The notes under the pieces were generated by a model. The model saw only the letters and a list, made by a program, of their open reading frames with translations, did no database searches and was not told where the DNA came from. A stretch of DNA of 8,046 nt, taken from positions 1 through 8,046 of the forward strand of contig JAATGX010000310.1 in NCBI GenBank assembly GCA_015688915.1, in the 5' to 3' direction. Below, in pieces: positions 1 to 6,122 of the stretch. Positions within the stretch are counted from its first letter, which is position 1; every line of letters starts with the position of its first letter. This stretch comes from Desulfuromonadales bacterium (GTDB taxonomy: Bacteria; Desulfobacterota; Desulfuromonadia; Geobacterales; Pseudopelobacteraceae). The translations under genes and the position numbers were made by a program.

Positions 1-543
1 CTGTTCACGGCCGTGGCCCCGGACTTCGTCCTCTACGACATCTCCGGTGACAGCAGTTGCGCCAGTTTCTACACCCCGATCCAGGAGATCGGCGTGCGGC
101 GGGTGTTCGTGGTGACCACGGCCGACCTGATGTCGCTGCATGCGGCCAATGCCATCTTCAGGATGCTGGATCGTTACGGCGAGTCGCACGTGCAGATCCC
201 GGTGGGCGGCCTGATTCCCAACAGCATCACCAGTTCGTTCGAGGAGTCGTTCATCGCCGATTTCGCCAAACAGACCCGGACGAGGACCCTGGGGCGTGTT
301 CCGCGCTCCAACATGGTCAGGCAGTGCGAACTGTACGGCAAAACGGTCATTGAGGCCGCGCCGCTCTCCAACCAGTCCTATTTCTACCGCAAGCTGGCCA
401 ACCAGATCGTCGATGAAACCCGGTCGCAGGGAGGGGGCGCCGAGCCGCTGCCGCCGGAGCAATTGCGGGAGTGGGCCCGGCAGTGGGGCGACCGGATCTA
501 TGCCCTGGAAAATGGCCTGGTGACGGACGGGGCCGCGATCTGA
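1..543 (+). CDS. NifH/BchL-like iron-sulfur ATPase (nitrogenase reductase family), 3' part
   Basis: The reading frame is open from base 1, so the gene begins upstream; the GTG at 13 is internal. About 180 C-terminal residues are visible. The match to the NifH/BchL/ChlL/CfbC family rests on three blocks. The first is YDISGDSSCASF, aligned with the family's switch II block D-x-x-G-D-x-x-C-G-G-F, whose Cys (codon 58-60) is one of the two ligands each subunit gives to the dimer-bridging 4Fe-4S cluster. The second is LMSLHAANAIFRML, like the NifH ALYAANNI helix. The third is VPRSNMVRQCELYGKTVIE, like the C-terminal NifH region ending in TVIE. The P-loop and first cluster Cys lie outside the window. 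Family members hydrolyse ATP and pass single low-potential electrons to a NifDK/BchNB-like partner; none is visible here, so the acceptor is unknown. The usual C-G-G-F reads C-A-S-F, which argues against a standard NifH. It is followed after 25 bases by the corrinoid protein gene. Confidence 0.85.
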   Translation: MFTAVAPDFVLYDISGDSSCASFYTPIQEIGVRRVFVVTTADLMSLHAANAIFRMLDRYGESHVQIPVGGLIPNSITSSFEESFIADFAKQTRTRTLGRVPRSNMVRQCELYGKTVIEAAPLSNQSYFYRKLANQIVDETRSQGGGAEPLPPEQLREWARQWGDRIYALENGLVTDGAAI

Positions 544-554
544 GCAGCGAATAC

Positions 555-561
555 AAAGGAG
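555..561 (+). promoter_or_regulatory. Ribosome binding site that decides the corrinoid protein start
   Basis: AAAGGAG at 555-561 is a strong Shine-Dalgarno match. It ends one base before the ATG at 563 but seven bases before the ATG at 569. The second ATG therefore has normal spacing and is preferred as the start. Confidence 0.65.
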
Positions 562-568
562 AATGGCA

Positions 569-1237
569 ATGGCAGACAAAGAACAGGCGGAGTATTTCAA
601 GGAGCTGTCGGACGCGGTCCTGGACATGGACGAGGAGAGAACGGTCACGGCGGCGCAGGATGCGCTCGACAACTCCATCGACCCCTACGAGGCCATCCAG
701 AACGGCCTGTCCGACGGCATGGCGCGGGCCGGCCAACTGTTCGAAGACGAGGAATATTTCATCCCCGAGCTGCTGATGTGTTCTGACGCCATGTACGCCG
801 GGCTGGATGTGCTCAAGCCGCACCTGAAAGCGACCGGCGAGTCGCGGGGCACGGTGGTCATCGGCGTGATCGAGGGAGATACCCACGACATCGGCAAGAA
901 CATGGTGCGCATCATGTTCGAGACCGGCGGTTTTCATGTCATCGACCTGGGCCGCGATGTCCCGCCCCAACGCTTCGTGGATACGGCCCGCGAGTCGAAG
1001 GCCGATATCATCGCCCTGTCGACCTTGATGACCACCACCATGGACGGTATGGGCACGGTGGTGAAGCTCCTGAACGAATCCGACCTGCGCGCCGGCGTCA
1101 AGGTCATGGTGGGGGGCGGCCCGATCTCGCCCGGTTTTGCCAAGCGGATCGGGGCCGACGGCTACGCGGTCAACGCCGCCGAGGCGGTCAAGGTGGCCCG
1201 TGAACTGGTGGCGCGGGACGCGGTGGGAGCGGCCTGA
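569..1237 (+). CDS. Corrinoid (cobalamin-binding) methyl-carrier protein, MtaC/MtbC type
   Basis: A 222-residue cytoplasmic methyl carrier. It would hold a corrinoid whose cobalt accepts a methyl group as Co(I) and passes it to a second methyltransferase. The N-terminal ~85 residues look like the helical B12-binding cap (..IDPYEAIQNGLSDGMARAGQLFEDEEYFIPELL in shorter pieces is typical). The C-terminal Rossmann-like B12 domain has the D-x-H-x-x-G motif at D104-T-H106-D-I-G109, where the His is the lower cobalt ligand; S-T-L at about 151-153; and G-G-G at about 182-184, all in the usual order. Length is normal for MtaC/MtbC/MttC-like proteins. The start at 569 is chosen from RBS spacing; 563 would add two residues. 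Its TGA overlaps the ATG of the next gene by one base, suggesting translational coupling. The methyl donor cannot be told from this protein. Confidence 0.93.
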   Translation: MADKEQAEYFKELSDAVLDMDEERTVTAAQDALDNSIDPYEAIQNGLSDGMARAGQLFEDEEYFIPELLMCSDAMYAGLDVLKPHLKATGESRGTVVIGVIEGDTHDIGKNMVRIMFETGGFHVIDLGRDVPPQRFVDTARESKADIIALSTLMTTTMDGMGTVVKLLNESDLRAGVKVMVGGGPISPGFAKRIGADGYAVNAAEAVKVARELVARDAVGAA

Positions 1238-2376
1238 TGGCCCACCCCGCCATGACGCCGCTGGAGCGTTTTGCCGCCTATGCCAGGGGGGAAGCCATCG
1301 ACCGGCTCCCCTGCGTGCCGATCATCGGCAACACGGCGGCCCGGGTGACCGGCGTCAAGGTTTCCGCGTTCCGTGGCAACGGCCGCACGATCGCCGATGC
1401 CCAGATCGCCTCGTACCGGCGGTTCGGCTACGACGTGGTCCGTGTCTTTACCGATCTCTATACCCTGGCCGAGGCCATGGGCGCCACGGTGCATTATCCC
1501 GAGGACGAGACCGCCTACCTGGAAGCTCCGGCGATCACCTCGGTTGAAGAGATCGAGCGCCTGCGGCCGGTCAATCCACTACGGGACGGGTATCTGCCCC
1601 GGCATCTGGAGGCCATGGGGCGGGTGGTGGAGGCGGTCGGCAACGAGGTGCCGGTGACCGGTGCGGTGACCTGCCCCTTTACCACCGCGTCGTTCCTGAT
1701 CGGCACCGAAAACCTGGTGCGCCTGACCATCAGGAATCCCGAGGCGGTCCACCAGCTCTGCCGGGTGGCGCTGGAATCGGCCATCCGTTACGCCGAGGCG
1801 ATCATCGCGGCCGGCTGCACCCCGAGCCTGACCGACCCCATGTCCTCCAGCACGGTCATCGGGCCGCGCCAGTTCAGGGAGTTTTCCCAGCCCTACCTCA
1901 AGCGGCTGATCGAGTACATCCACCTGAGCGGCAAGGCGGCGACCCTGCATATCTGCGGCAAGACCGAAAAGATCTGGGAAGCCATGGCGGATGCGGGCGC
2001 CGACTGCATCAGCATCGACAATGCCGCCAGTCTGACCGCGGCCAAGCGGTCCGTGGGCCACCGGGTGCGCATCATGGGCAATGTCACGCCATCGGAGGTC
2101 ATGTTGCAGGGGACGCCGGCCGACGTGCGCCGGGCGGTCCGCTCCTGCGTGGCCGAGGCCTGGGATTCGCCCAGGGGGTACATCGTCGCTTCGGGATGCA
2201 GCCTGCCCACCGAAACCCCCTTTGCCAACATCCAGGCCATGATGGACTCGGTGGCGGAGATCGGCTGGCCGGTGGATATCCAGGAAGTATCCCTTCTCCC
2301 TGAGGGAGAAGGTGGCCGAAGGCCGGATGAGGGGGCAGCGGTACCCTCTGGATTCAGCCCTGCCCCCTCACCCTAG
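1237..2376 (+). CDS. UroD-fold corrinoid methyltransferase (MtaA/CmuA type), first copy, with repeat-derived C-terminal tail
   Basis: A 379-residue protein of the uroporphyrinogen decarboxylase superfamily, methyltransferase branch. It opens with the family's MTPLERF...GEAIDRLPC block and keeps the zinc-ligand pattern of MtaA/MtbA: H238-I-C240 and a distal C321 in the S-G-C-S-L-P-T-E-T-P block. In this branch zinc activates a thiol methyl acceptor or helps methyl transfer to or from the corrinoid protein, so a methyltransferase is far likelier than a haem-pathway decarboxylase. It overlaps the corrinoid protein gene by one base (ATG at 1237; GGGAG at about 1224-1228 is the likely RBS). Residues up to about V351 fill the normal ~350-residue fold. 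Residues 352-379 are encoded by an inverted repeat element and end at a TAG inside it, so this tail is probably acquired and not part of the fold. Substrate unknown. Confidence 0.9.
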   Translation: MAHPAMTPLERFAAYARGEAIDRLPCVPIIGNTAARVTGVKVSAFRGNGRTIADAQIASYRRFGYDVVRVFTDLYTLAEAMGATVHYPEDETAYLEAPAITSVEEIERLRPVNPLRDGYLPRHLEAMGRVVEAVGNEVPVTGAVTCPFTTASFLIGTENLVRLTIRNPEAVHQLCRVALESAIRYAEAIIAAGCTPSLTDPMSSSTVIGPRQFREFSQPYLKRLIEYIHLSGKAATLHICGKTEKIWEAMADAGADCISIDNAASLTAAKRSVGHRVRIMGNVTPSEVMLQGTPADVRRAVRSCVAEAWDSPRGYIVASGCSLPTETPFANIQAMMDSVAEIGWPVDIQEVSLLPEGEGGRRPDEGAAVPSGFSPAPSP

Positions 2377-2400
2377 CCCTCTCCCTCAGGGAGAGGGGAT
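2291..2400 (+). repeat. REP/BIME-like pair of inverted palindromic elements
   Basis: Two related GC-rich elements lie in opposite orientation. The left arm (about 2291-2338) starts with the palindrome CCTTCTCCCT-G-AGGGAGAAGG, then a GGCC-GAA-GGCC hairpin, then GATGAGGGGGCAG. The right arm (about 2358-2400), read on the minus strand, gives the same kind of palindrome (CCCTCTCCCT-G-AGGGAGAGGG) and then GTGAGGGGGCAGGG. The arms thus share both ends but differ in the middle (GGCCGAAGGCCG versus CTAGG), as expected for two members of a dispersed palindromic family and not one simple duplicated stem. The layout resembles bacterial interspersed mosaic elements, probably mobilised by a REP-associated transposase encoded elsewhere. 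No T-tract follows, so it is not an ordinary terminator, though the RNA hairpin could affect stability or translation of the flanking genes. Copy number cannot be judged from one window. Confidence 0.75.
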
Positions 2401-2462
2401 GGTTCGTCGAAAACGCGGTCATCAGTCGTTTTCTTTCCTGTTTGATCCCACTGTTGCCGGTT

Positions 2463-2468
2463 AAGGAG
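2463..2468 (+). promoter_or_regulatory. Ribosome binding site of the second methyltransferase gene
   Basis: AAGGAG, five bases before the ATG at 2474. This gene has its own strong translation signal, in contrast to the overlapping junctions elsewhere in the operon. The stretch 2401-2473 between the repeat and this start shows no convincing promoter or hairpin. Confidence 0.6.
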
Positions 2469-2473
2469 TCTGC

Positions 2474-3493
2474 ATGAGCATCAGCCCCAAACAACGCCTG
2501 CTGGATACCCTGGCAAAAAAGCGTGTGGACCGCCCGCCGGTGATCTGCACCGGCGGCATGATGAACGCCGCCATCGTCGAGGTCATGACCACGACCGGCC
2601 ACACCCTTCCGGAAGCCCATTTCCAGGCGGACAGGATGGCGACCCTGGCCGGTGACATCCACGACGGGACCGGGTTCGAGAACCTGGGCATACCGTTCTG
2701 CATGACCGTGGAGGCGGAGGTGTTGGGGAGCGAGATCGATTTCGGCTCCCTGGCGTGCGAACCGAAGATCGGCAGGGAACTGTTCGGCTCGGTCAAGGAG
2801 GTGCGCTTCCGGGACGTGAACACCATGCTGGATTCCGGCCGGATACGGGAGGTGGCCGGAGCCGCCGGGTTGCTGGCCCGGACCCACCCCGACCAGCCGG
2901 TGATCGGCAGCCTGACCGGACCGGTCAGCACGGCCGCGTCGCTGGTCTCCCCCATGCAATTCCTCAAGGAACTGCGCAAGGAACGCGAGGCGGCCCACCG
3001 GGTCATGGATTACGTCAGCACGTTCCTGGTGGCGTTTGCCAGGGCCCTGGTGGACAGCGGAGCCACGGCCATCTGCATCGGCGACCCGACCGCCACCGGC
3101 GAGATCCTGGGACCCAGGATGTTCGACGAGTACGCGGTCACCTACCTCAACAAGATCATCGACGGCATCCATAGCGCCGGCGTTCCGGTGCTGGTGCACA
3201 TCTGCGGCGAGATGAAGGCGGTCAAGCCGTCCCTGCCGCTCCTGCATAGCGATGCCATCAGCACCGACGCCTTTGTCAACCTGAAACTGCTGAAAGAGGA
3301 ATACCCGCAGATCACCACCATGGGCAACCTGAGCACGATCCTGCTGGAAAGCGGCGACCCGGAGAAGGTGGCCCGGCGCACGGAGACGCTGGTGCGCGAG
3401 GGGATCGACATCATTTCTCCCGCCTGCGGCCTCTCCACCTCCACCTCCCTGGAGGCGATCCGCGCCATGACCGGCGTCGTGAAGGAACGGTGA
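2474..3493 (+). CDS. UroD-fold corrinoid methyltransferase (MtaA/CmuA type), second copy
   Basis: A 339-residue protein, normal family length. Zinc-ligand pattern: H242-I-C244 in VLVHICGEM and C318 in the S-P-A-C-G-L-S-T-S-T block. The segments AISTDAFVNL...MGNLSTILLESGDPEKV and the terminal P-A-C-G-L block are closer to classical MtaA (methyl-corrinoid to thiol methyltransferase) than the corresponding parts of the first copy (MGNVTPSEVML, SGCSLPTETP). A reasonable inference is that the two copies do the two half-reactions: one loads the corrinoid from a substrate, the other unloads it to an acceptor. Which does which, and the acceptor, cannot be decided here; coenzyme M is unlikely in most bacteria. 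The TGA at 3491-3493 overlaps the ATG of the RACo-like gene by one base, so the two are probably translationally coupled. Confidence 0.91.
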   Translation: MSISPKQRLLDTLAKKRVDRPPVICTGGMMNAAIVEVMTTTGHTLPEAHFQADRMATLAGDIHDGTGFENLGIPFCMTVEAEVLGSEIDFGSLACEPKIGRELFGSVKEVRFRDVNTMLDSGRIREVAGAAGLLARTHPDQPVIGSLTGPVSTAASLVSPMQFLKELRKEREAAHRVMDYVSTFLVAFARALVDSGATAICIGDPTATGEILGPRMFDEYAVTYLNKIIDGIHSAGVPVLVHICGEMKAVKPSLPLLHSDAISTDAFVNLKLLKEEYPQITTMGNLSTILLESGDPEKVARRTETLVREGIDIISPACGLSTSTSLEAIRAMTGVVKER

Positions 3494-5151
3494 TGCCGCT
3501 GGTAACGTTCCTCCCCGATAATCGCAGCGTGGAAGTGGCGAACGGCACCACCATCCTGGAGGCCGCACGCCGGGCCGGCGTGCTGATCGAGGCGCCCTGC
3601 AACGGGGCCGGGCATTGCGGCAAGTGCATCGTCAGGCTTGCATCGGACGACCTGGCCCGGATCATCGTCCACATGGATGCGCCGGACGACGCCACGGGTG
3701 AAGGGGCCGTGCTGGCCTGCCACAGCGAGGTGTACGGCGACGTGACCGTGGAGGTGCCCCGCCAGGCCGAGCAGGGGCTGCGGGTGATCAGCGCCGGGAC
3801 GGGCATCAAGGTCACACCCGAACCATTCATTACCCGTCGTTTCGATCCGGCCGCCCACCAGACCGCCATCCTGGCCGGCGAGAAGCTGCTGGCGATCGAG
3901 CGGGGCGATACGGTTGCCGGGAACCACGGCCTGGTGGTGGACATCGGCACCACCACCCTGGTGGCGGCCCTGGTGGACCTGGACAGCGGCCGGGAGCTGG
4001 CCTCGGCATCCTCCCTCAACCCCCAGAGCCTCCATGCCCAGGACGTGCTGTCCCGCATCCGGTTCGCGGCGGCCGCCGACGGCCTGGCGTTGCTCCAGCA
4101 GGACCTGATCGCCGAACTCAACCGCCTGGCCGGCGACGTCGCACACCAGGCCGGCATCGAGCCGGAGCGCATCTACGAAGCGGTCTTCAGCGGCAACACC
4201 TGCATGCTGCACCTGGCGGCCGGTGTGGACCCTTCGCCCCTGGGAAGGATTCCCTTTACCCCCACCATTACGGGGGGCAACCATCTGGATGCCGCGGAGA
4301 TCGGCCTGAAGATCGCCCCGCGCGGACTGGTCTACCTGCCGCCGGTCATCTCGGCCTACGTGGGGGCCGACATCAGCGCCGGCATCCTGGCGGCCGGGCT
4401 GGCCGGGCTTTCGGGCGTAACCCTGTTCATCGACATCGGCACCAACGGCGAGCTGGCCCTGGCGGTTGACGGCAGCCTGACCGCCTCGGCCACGGCCGCC
4501 GGGCCGGCTTTCGAGGGGATGAACATCTCCTGCGGCATGCGCGCCGCCGTGGGGGCGGTGGAGCGGGTGGACATCGCCGGGACGGGTGAGCTGGACATGG
4601 CCGTCATCGGCGGCGGCAAGCCGGCCGGGATCTGCGGCAGCGGCCTGATGGACCTGGTTGCCGAACTGGTGGAGCAGGGGGGGATCGCCAGGAATGGCCG
4701 TTTCGCGGCAGCCTCCGCCGTGGCGCCGCTGCTGGCGGCACGCATGGAGGGAGAGGGGAGCAAGGCGGCCTTTCGCCTGGGTGATCAGGTAAGCCTGACC
4801 CAGAAGGATGTGCGCCAGGTGCAGTTGGCCAAGGGCGCCATCCGGGCCGGCATCGAGTTGCTGCTGCGCGCGGAGGGGCGCGAGCCGAAAGACCTGGACA
4901 GGGTGCTGATCGCCGGCTCCTTTGGCTATCACCTGCGGGAGCGCAGCCTGATCACCCTGGGGCTGCTGCCGCCGGAAGCGGCCGGAAAGGTCACGTTTCT
5001 GGGCAACACCGCCCGCAGCGGCGGCGAGATGCTGCTGGTGAACGCCCGGCTGCGCGCCGAACTCCAGGAACTGGTCGGCCGGGTGCGGGTGGTGGACCTG
5101 GCGGGCAACCCCGCGTTCGAACGGACCTTCATGGAGGCCATGGGATTTTGA
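3493..5151 (+). CDS. RACo-like reductive activator of corrinoid protein (2Fe-2S ferredoxin + ASKHA ATPase)
   Basis: A 552-residue two-part protein. Residues 1-~90 are a plant-type 2Fe-2S ferredoxin with cluster ligands C36, C42, C45 (C-N-G-A-G-H-C-G-K-C) and C76. Residues ~145-545 form an ASKHA (acetate kinase/Hsp70/actin) ATPase domain of the DUF4445/RACo C-terminal family: phosphate-1 loop D150-I-G-T-T-T, second loop D314-I-G-T-N-G-E, GICGSG at about 379-384 and IAGSFG at about 473-478. Family members couple ATP hydrolysis to reduction of oxidised Co(II) corrinoid protein back to active Co(I), repairing methyltransferase systems in the cytoplasm. Placement behind a corrinoid protein and two methyltransferases fits exactly. 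Start: ATG at 3493, overlapping the preceding TGA, with GAAGGA at 3481-3486 as RBS; the GTG at 3490 would add one residue and is less likely. It is the last gene before the regulatory gap. Confidence 0.93.
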   Translation: MPLVTFLPDNRSVEVANGTTILEAARRAGVLIEAPCNGAGHCGKCIVRLASDDLARIIVHMDAPDDATGEGAVLACHSEVYGDVTVEVPRQAEQGLRVISAGTGIKVTPEPFITRRFDPAAHQTAILAGEKLLAIERGDTVAGNHGLVVDIGTTTLVAALVDLDSGRELASASSLNPQSLHAQDVLSRIRFAAAADGLALLQQDLIAELNRLAGDVAHQAGIEPERIYEAVFSGNTCMLHLAAGVDPSPLGRIPFTPTITGGNHLDAAEIGLKIAPRGLVYLPPVISAYVGADISAGILAAGLAGLSGVTLFIDIGTNGELALAVDGSLTASATAAGPAFEGMNISCGMRAAVGAVERVDIAGTGELDMAVIGGGKPAGICGSGLMDLVAELVEQGGIARNGRFAAASAVAPLLAARMEGEGSKAAFRLGDQVSLTQKDVRQVQLAKGAIRAGIELLLRAEGREPKDLDRVLIAGSFGYHLRERSLITLGLLPPEAAGKVTFLGNTARSGGEMLLVNARLRAELQELVGRVRVVDLAGNPAFERTFMEAMGF

Positions 5152-5171
5152 GTCCCCAGGCTCCTTTTTTC

Positions 5172-5200
5172 TTGACTCTTCTCCAGTGCCGTAGTACTAA
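5172..5200 (+). promoter_or_regulatory. Possible sigma70-like promoter ahead of the ABC transporter gene
   Basis: TTGACT at 5172-5177 is a five-of-six match to the -35 box. Seventeen bases on, TACTAA at 5195-5200 is a weak -10 candidate (about half the consensus positions). It lies in the only clearly AT-rich stretch of the window, immediately after the corrinoid operon. The -35 is good, the -10 poor, so the call is tentative. If real, the transcript would begin near 5207 and have a leader of over 100 bases containing the terminator hairpin. Confidence 0.35.
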
Positions 5201-5212
5201 TCTACTAGATTA
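5198..5212. promoter_or_regulatory. Perfect 15-bp palindrome, operator-like
   Basis: TAATCTA-C-TAGATTA is a perfect 7-1-7 inverted repeat and overlaps the possible -10 region. An overlapping smaller palindrome GATTAATC (5208-5215) follows. AT-rich, dyad-symmetric sites of this size next to a promoter are typical of repressor operators of dimeric regulators. No regulator gene lies in the window and the motif is not one I can assign to a named family. Confidence 0.4.
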
Positions 5213-5254
5213 ATCGAATTTATAGTTTATCCTAATGCTGACCAGAAAAACTGG

Positions 5255-5299
5255 AGGCCGGGATGTCCCACTGTATTCATGGGATATCCCGGCCTTTTT
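5255..5299 (+). terminator. Rho-independent terminator (or leader attenuator)
   Basis: A 16-bp stem, AGGCCGGGATGTCCCA (5255-5270) with TGGGATATCCCGGCCT (5280-5295), has a single G-U wobble in place of G-C and a nine-base loop, and runs into five T's (5295-5299). This is a strong intrinsic terminator. A small hairpin CCAG-AAAAA-CTGG (5242-5254) abuts it on the 5' side. It sits 104 bases after the corrinoid operon's last stop and only 20 bases before the ABC ATPase start. It would stop the upstream transcript, and if the promoter at 5172 is used it would lie in the leader of the downstream operon. Confidence 0.85.
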
Positions 5300-5319
5300 C
5301 CGTTTCGGAGCCGACTCAC

Positions 5320-6096
5320 ATGGAAATCGTATTCAGGAACACCAACAAGTCGTTCGAGGTGCGCGGCTCGAAAGAACGGCTGATCGCGCTGGACGACGTC
5401 TCGTTCTCCGTCAGTGGAAAGGAGTTCGTCTGCCTGTTGGGCCCCTCCGGATGCGGCAAATCGACCTTGCTGAAGATGGCGGCCGGCCTGGAATTTCCCG
5501 ACTCCGGATCGGTGACCGCCGATCAGGGGGCCATCAGGAAACCCAGCCCCGACCGGGGCATGGTCTTTCAGGACTATGCCCTGTTCCCCTGGCTGTCGGT
5601 GGAGGAAAACATCGCTTTCGGCCTGGAGGTGAACGGCGTTGATCGCGGCACTGTCCGCGAAAAGATCAAGCGCTTCATCTCCCTGGTCGGCCTGAAAGGC
5701 TTTGAAAAGGCCCATCCCTATCAGCTCTCGGGGGGGATGAAGCAGCGGGTGGGCATAGCGCGGGTGCTGGCCATGTCGCCCAAGGTATTGCTGATGGACG
5801 AACCGTTCGGCGCCCTGGACGCCTTTACGCGGATGGAGATGCAGGAAGAGTTGATGAATCTCTGGCAAGCGAATCCCTTTACCACCATCTTCGTCACCCA
5901 CGACGTCGAAGAGGCGGTGTATCTGGCCGACCGCATCGTGGTGATGACCAGCCGGCCGGGCAGGCTCAAGACGATCGTCCCGGTTCCGCTGGCACGGCCG
6001 CGGGCCCGCACCGACTACGACTTTGTCAAGATCCGCAACCATGTGCTCAAGCAGTATGAGCGGACCCAGGCGCCGCTCGAAGAGTATTCGATCTAA
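5320..6096 (+). CDS. ABC transporter ATP-binding protein, nitrate/sulfonate/taurine (SsuB/TauB/NrtD) type
   Basis: A 258-residue nucleotide-binding subunit with every motif intact: Walker A G41-P-S-G-C-G-K-S-T49, Q-loop Q84 in VFQDYALFPW, signature L136-S-G-G-M-K-Q142, Walker B L-L-M-D160-E161, H-loop H194. The FQDYALFPW block and the tail with TSRPGRL are usual in the SsuB/TauB/NrtD importer subfamily, which couples with a membrane permease and an NMT1/SsuA-type binding protein; such a binding protein starts at 7706. Start: ATG at 5320, preceded by CGGAG at 5306-5310. The in-frame ATG at 5263 lies inside the terminator stem and would add 19 residues unlike the family's N-terminus. No permease gene adjoins it; it may lie beyond the window. 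Substrate unknown: oxyanions, sulfonates and small organic acids are all handled by this subfamily. Confidence 0.93.
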   Translation: MEIVFRNTNKSFEVRGSKERLIALDDVSFSVSGKEFVCLLGPSGCGKSTLLKMAAGLEFPDSGSVTADQGAIRKPSPDRGMVFQDYALFPWLSVEENIAFGLEVNGVDRGTVREKIKRFISLVGLKGFEKAHPYQLSGGMKQRVGIARVLAMSPKVLLMDEPFGALDAFTRMEMQEELMNLWQANPFTTIFVTHDVEEAVYLADRIVVMTSRPGRLKTIVPVPLARPRARTDYDFVKIRNHVLKQYERTQAPLEEYSI

Positions 6097-6122
6097 TCTC
6101 CGGTATCCCCGGCAGGGCACGT

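Noticed and set aside
563..568. ATG two codons upstream as the corrinoid protein start.
   Set aside because: The Shine-Dalgarno sequence ends one base before it; the ATG at 569 has proper seven-base spacing.
2291..2400. The inverted repeat as a transcription terminator or a CRISPR fragment.
   Set aside because: No T-tract follows either arm, and there are no regularly spaced direct repeats with unique spacers; inverted palindromic elements explain it better.
3490..3492. GTG as the start of the RACo-like gene.
   Set aside because: The following ATG at 3493 overlaps the upstream stop, is a stronger start, and gives the same protein minus one residue.
1237..3493. Annotation of the two UroD-fold genes as haem-pathway uroporphyrinogen decarboxylase (hemE).
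   Set aside because: Both carry the His-x-Cys...Cys zinc pattern of the methyltransferase branch and sit with a corrinoid protein and a RACo-like activator.
2354..4932. Long minus-strand open frames (up to about 600 codons) opposite the second methyltransferase and RACo-like genes.
   Set aside because: They mirror well-supported plus-strand genes, are rich in His/Gln/Arg/Gly as expected of GC-rich antisense frames, and show no recognisable motifs or ribosome binding sites.
5149..5170. A terminator right after the RACo-like gene, suggested by the T-run at 5165-5170.
   Set aside because: Only a weak, imperfect stem (GAG...CTC) precedes the T-run; the hairpin at 5255-5299 is far stronger.
5263..5319. 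An upstream in-frame ATG that would lengthen the ABC ATPase by 19 residues.
   Set aside because: It lies inside the terminator stem, the extra residues do not resemble the family, and the ATG at 5320 has a ribosome binding site at normal spacing.
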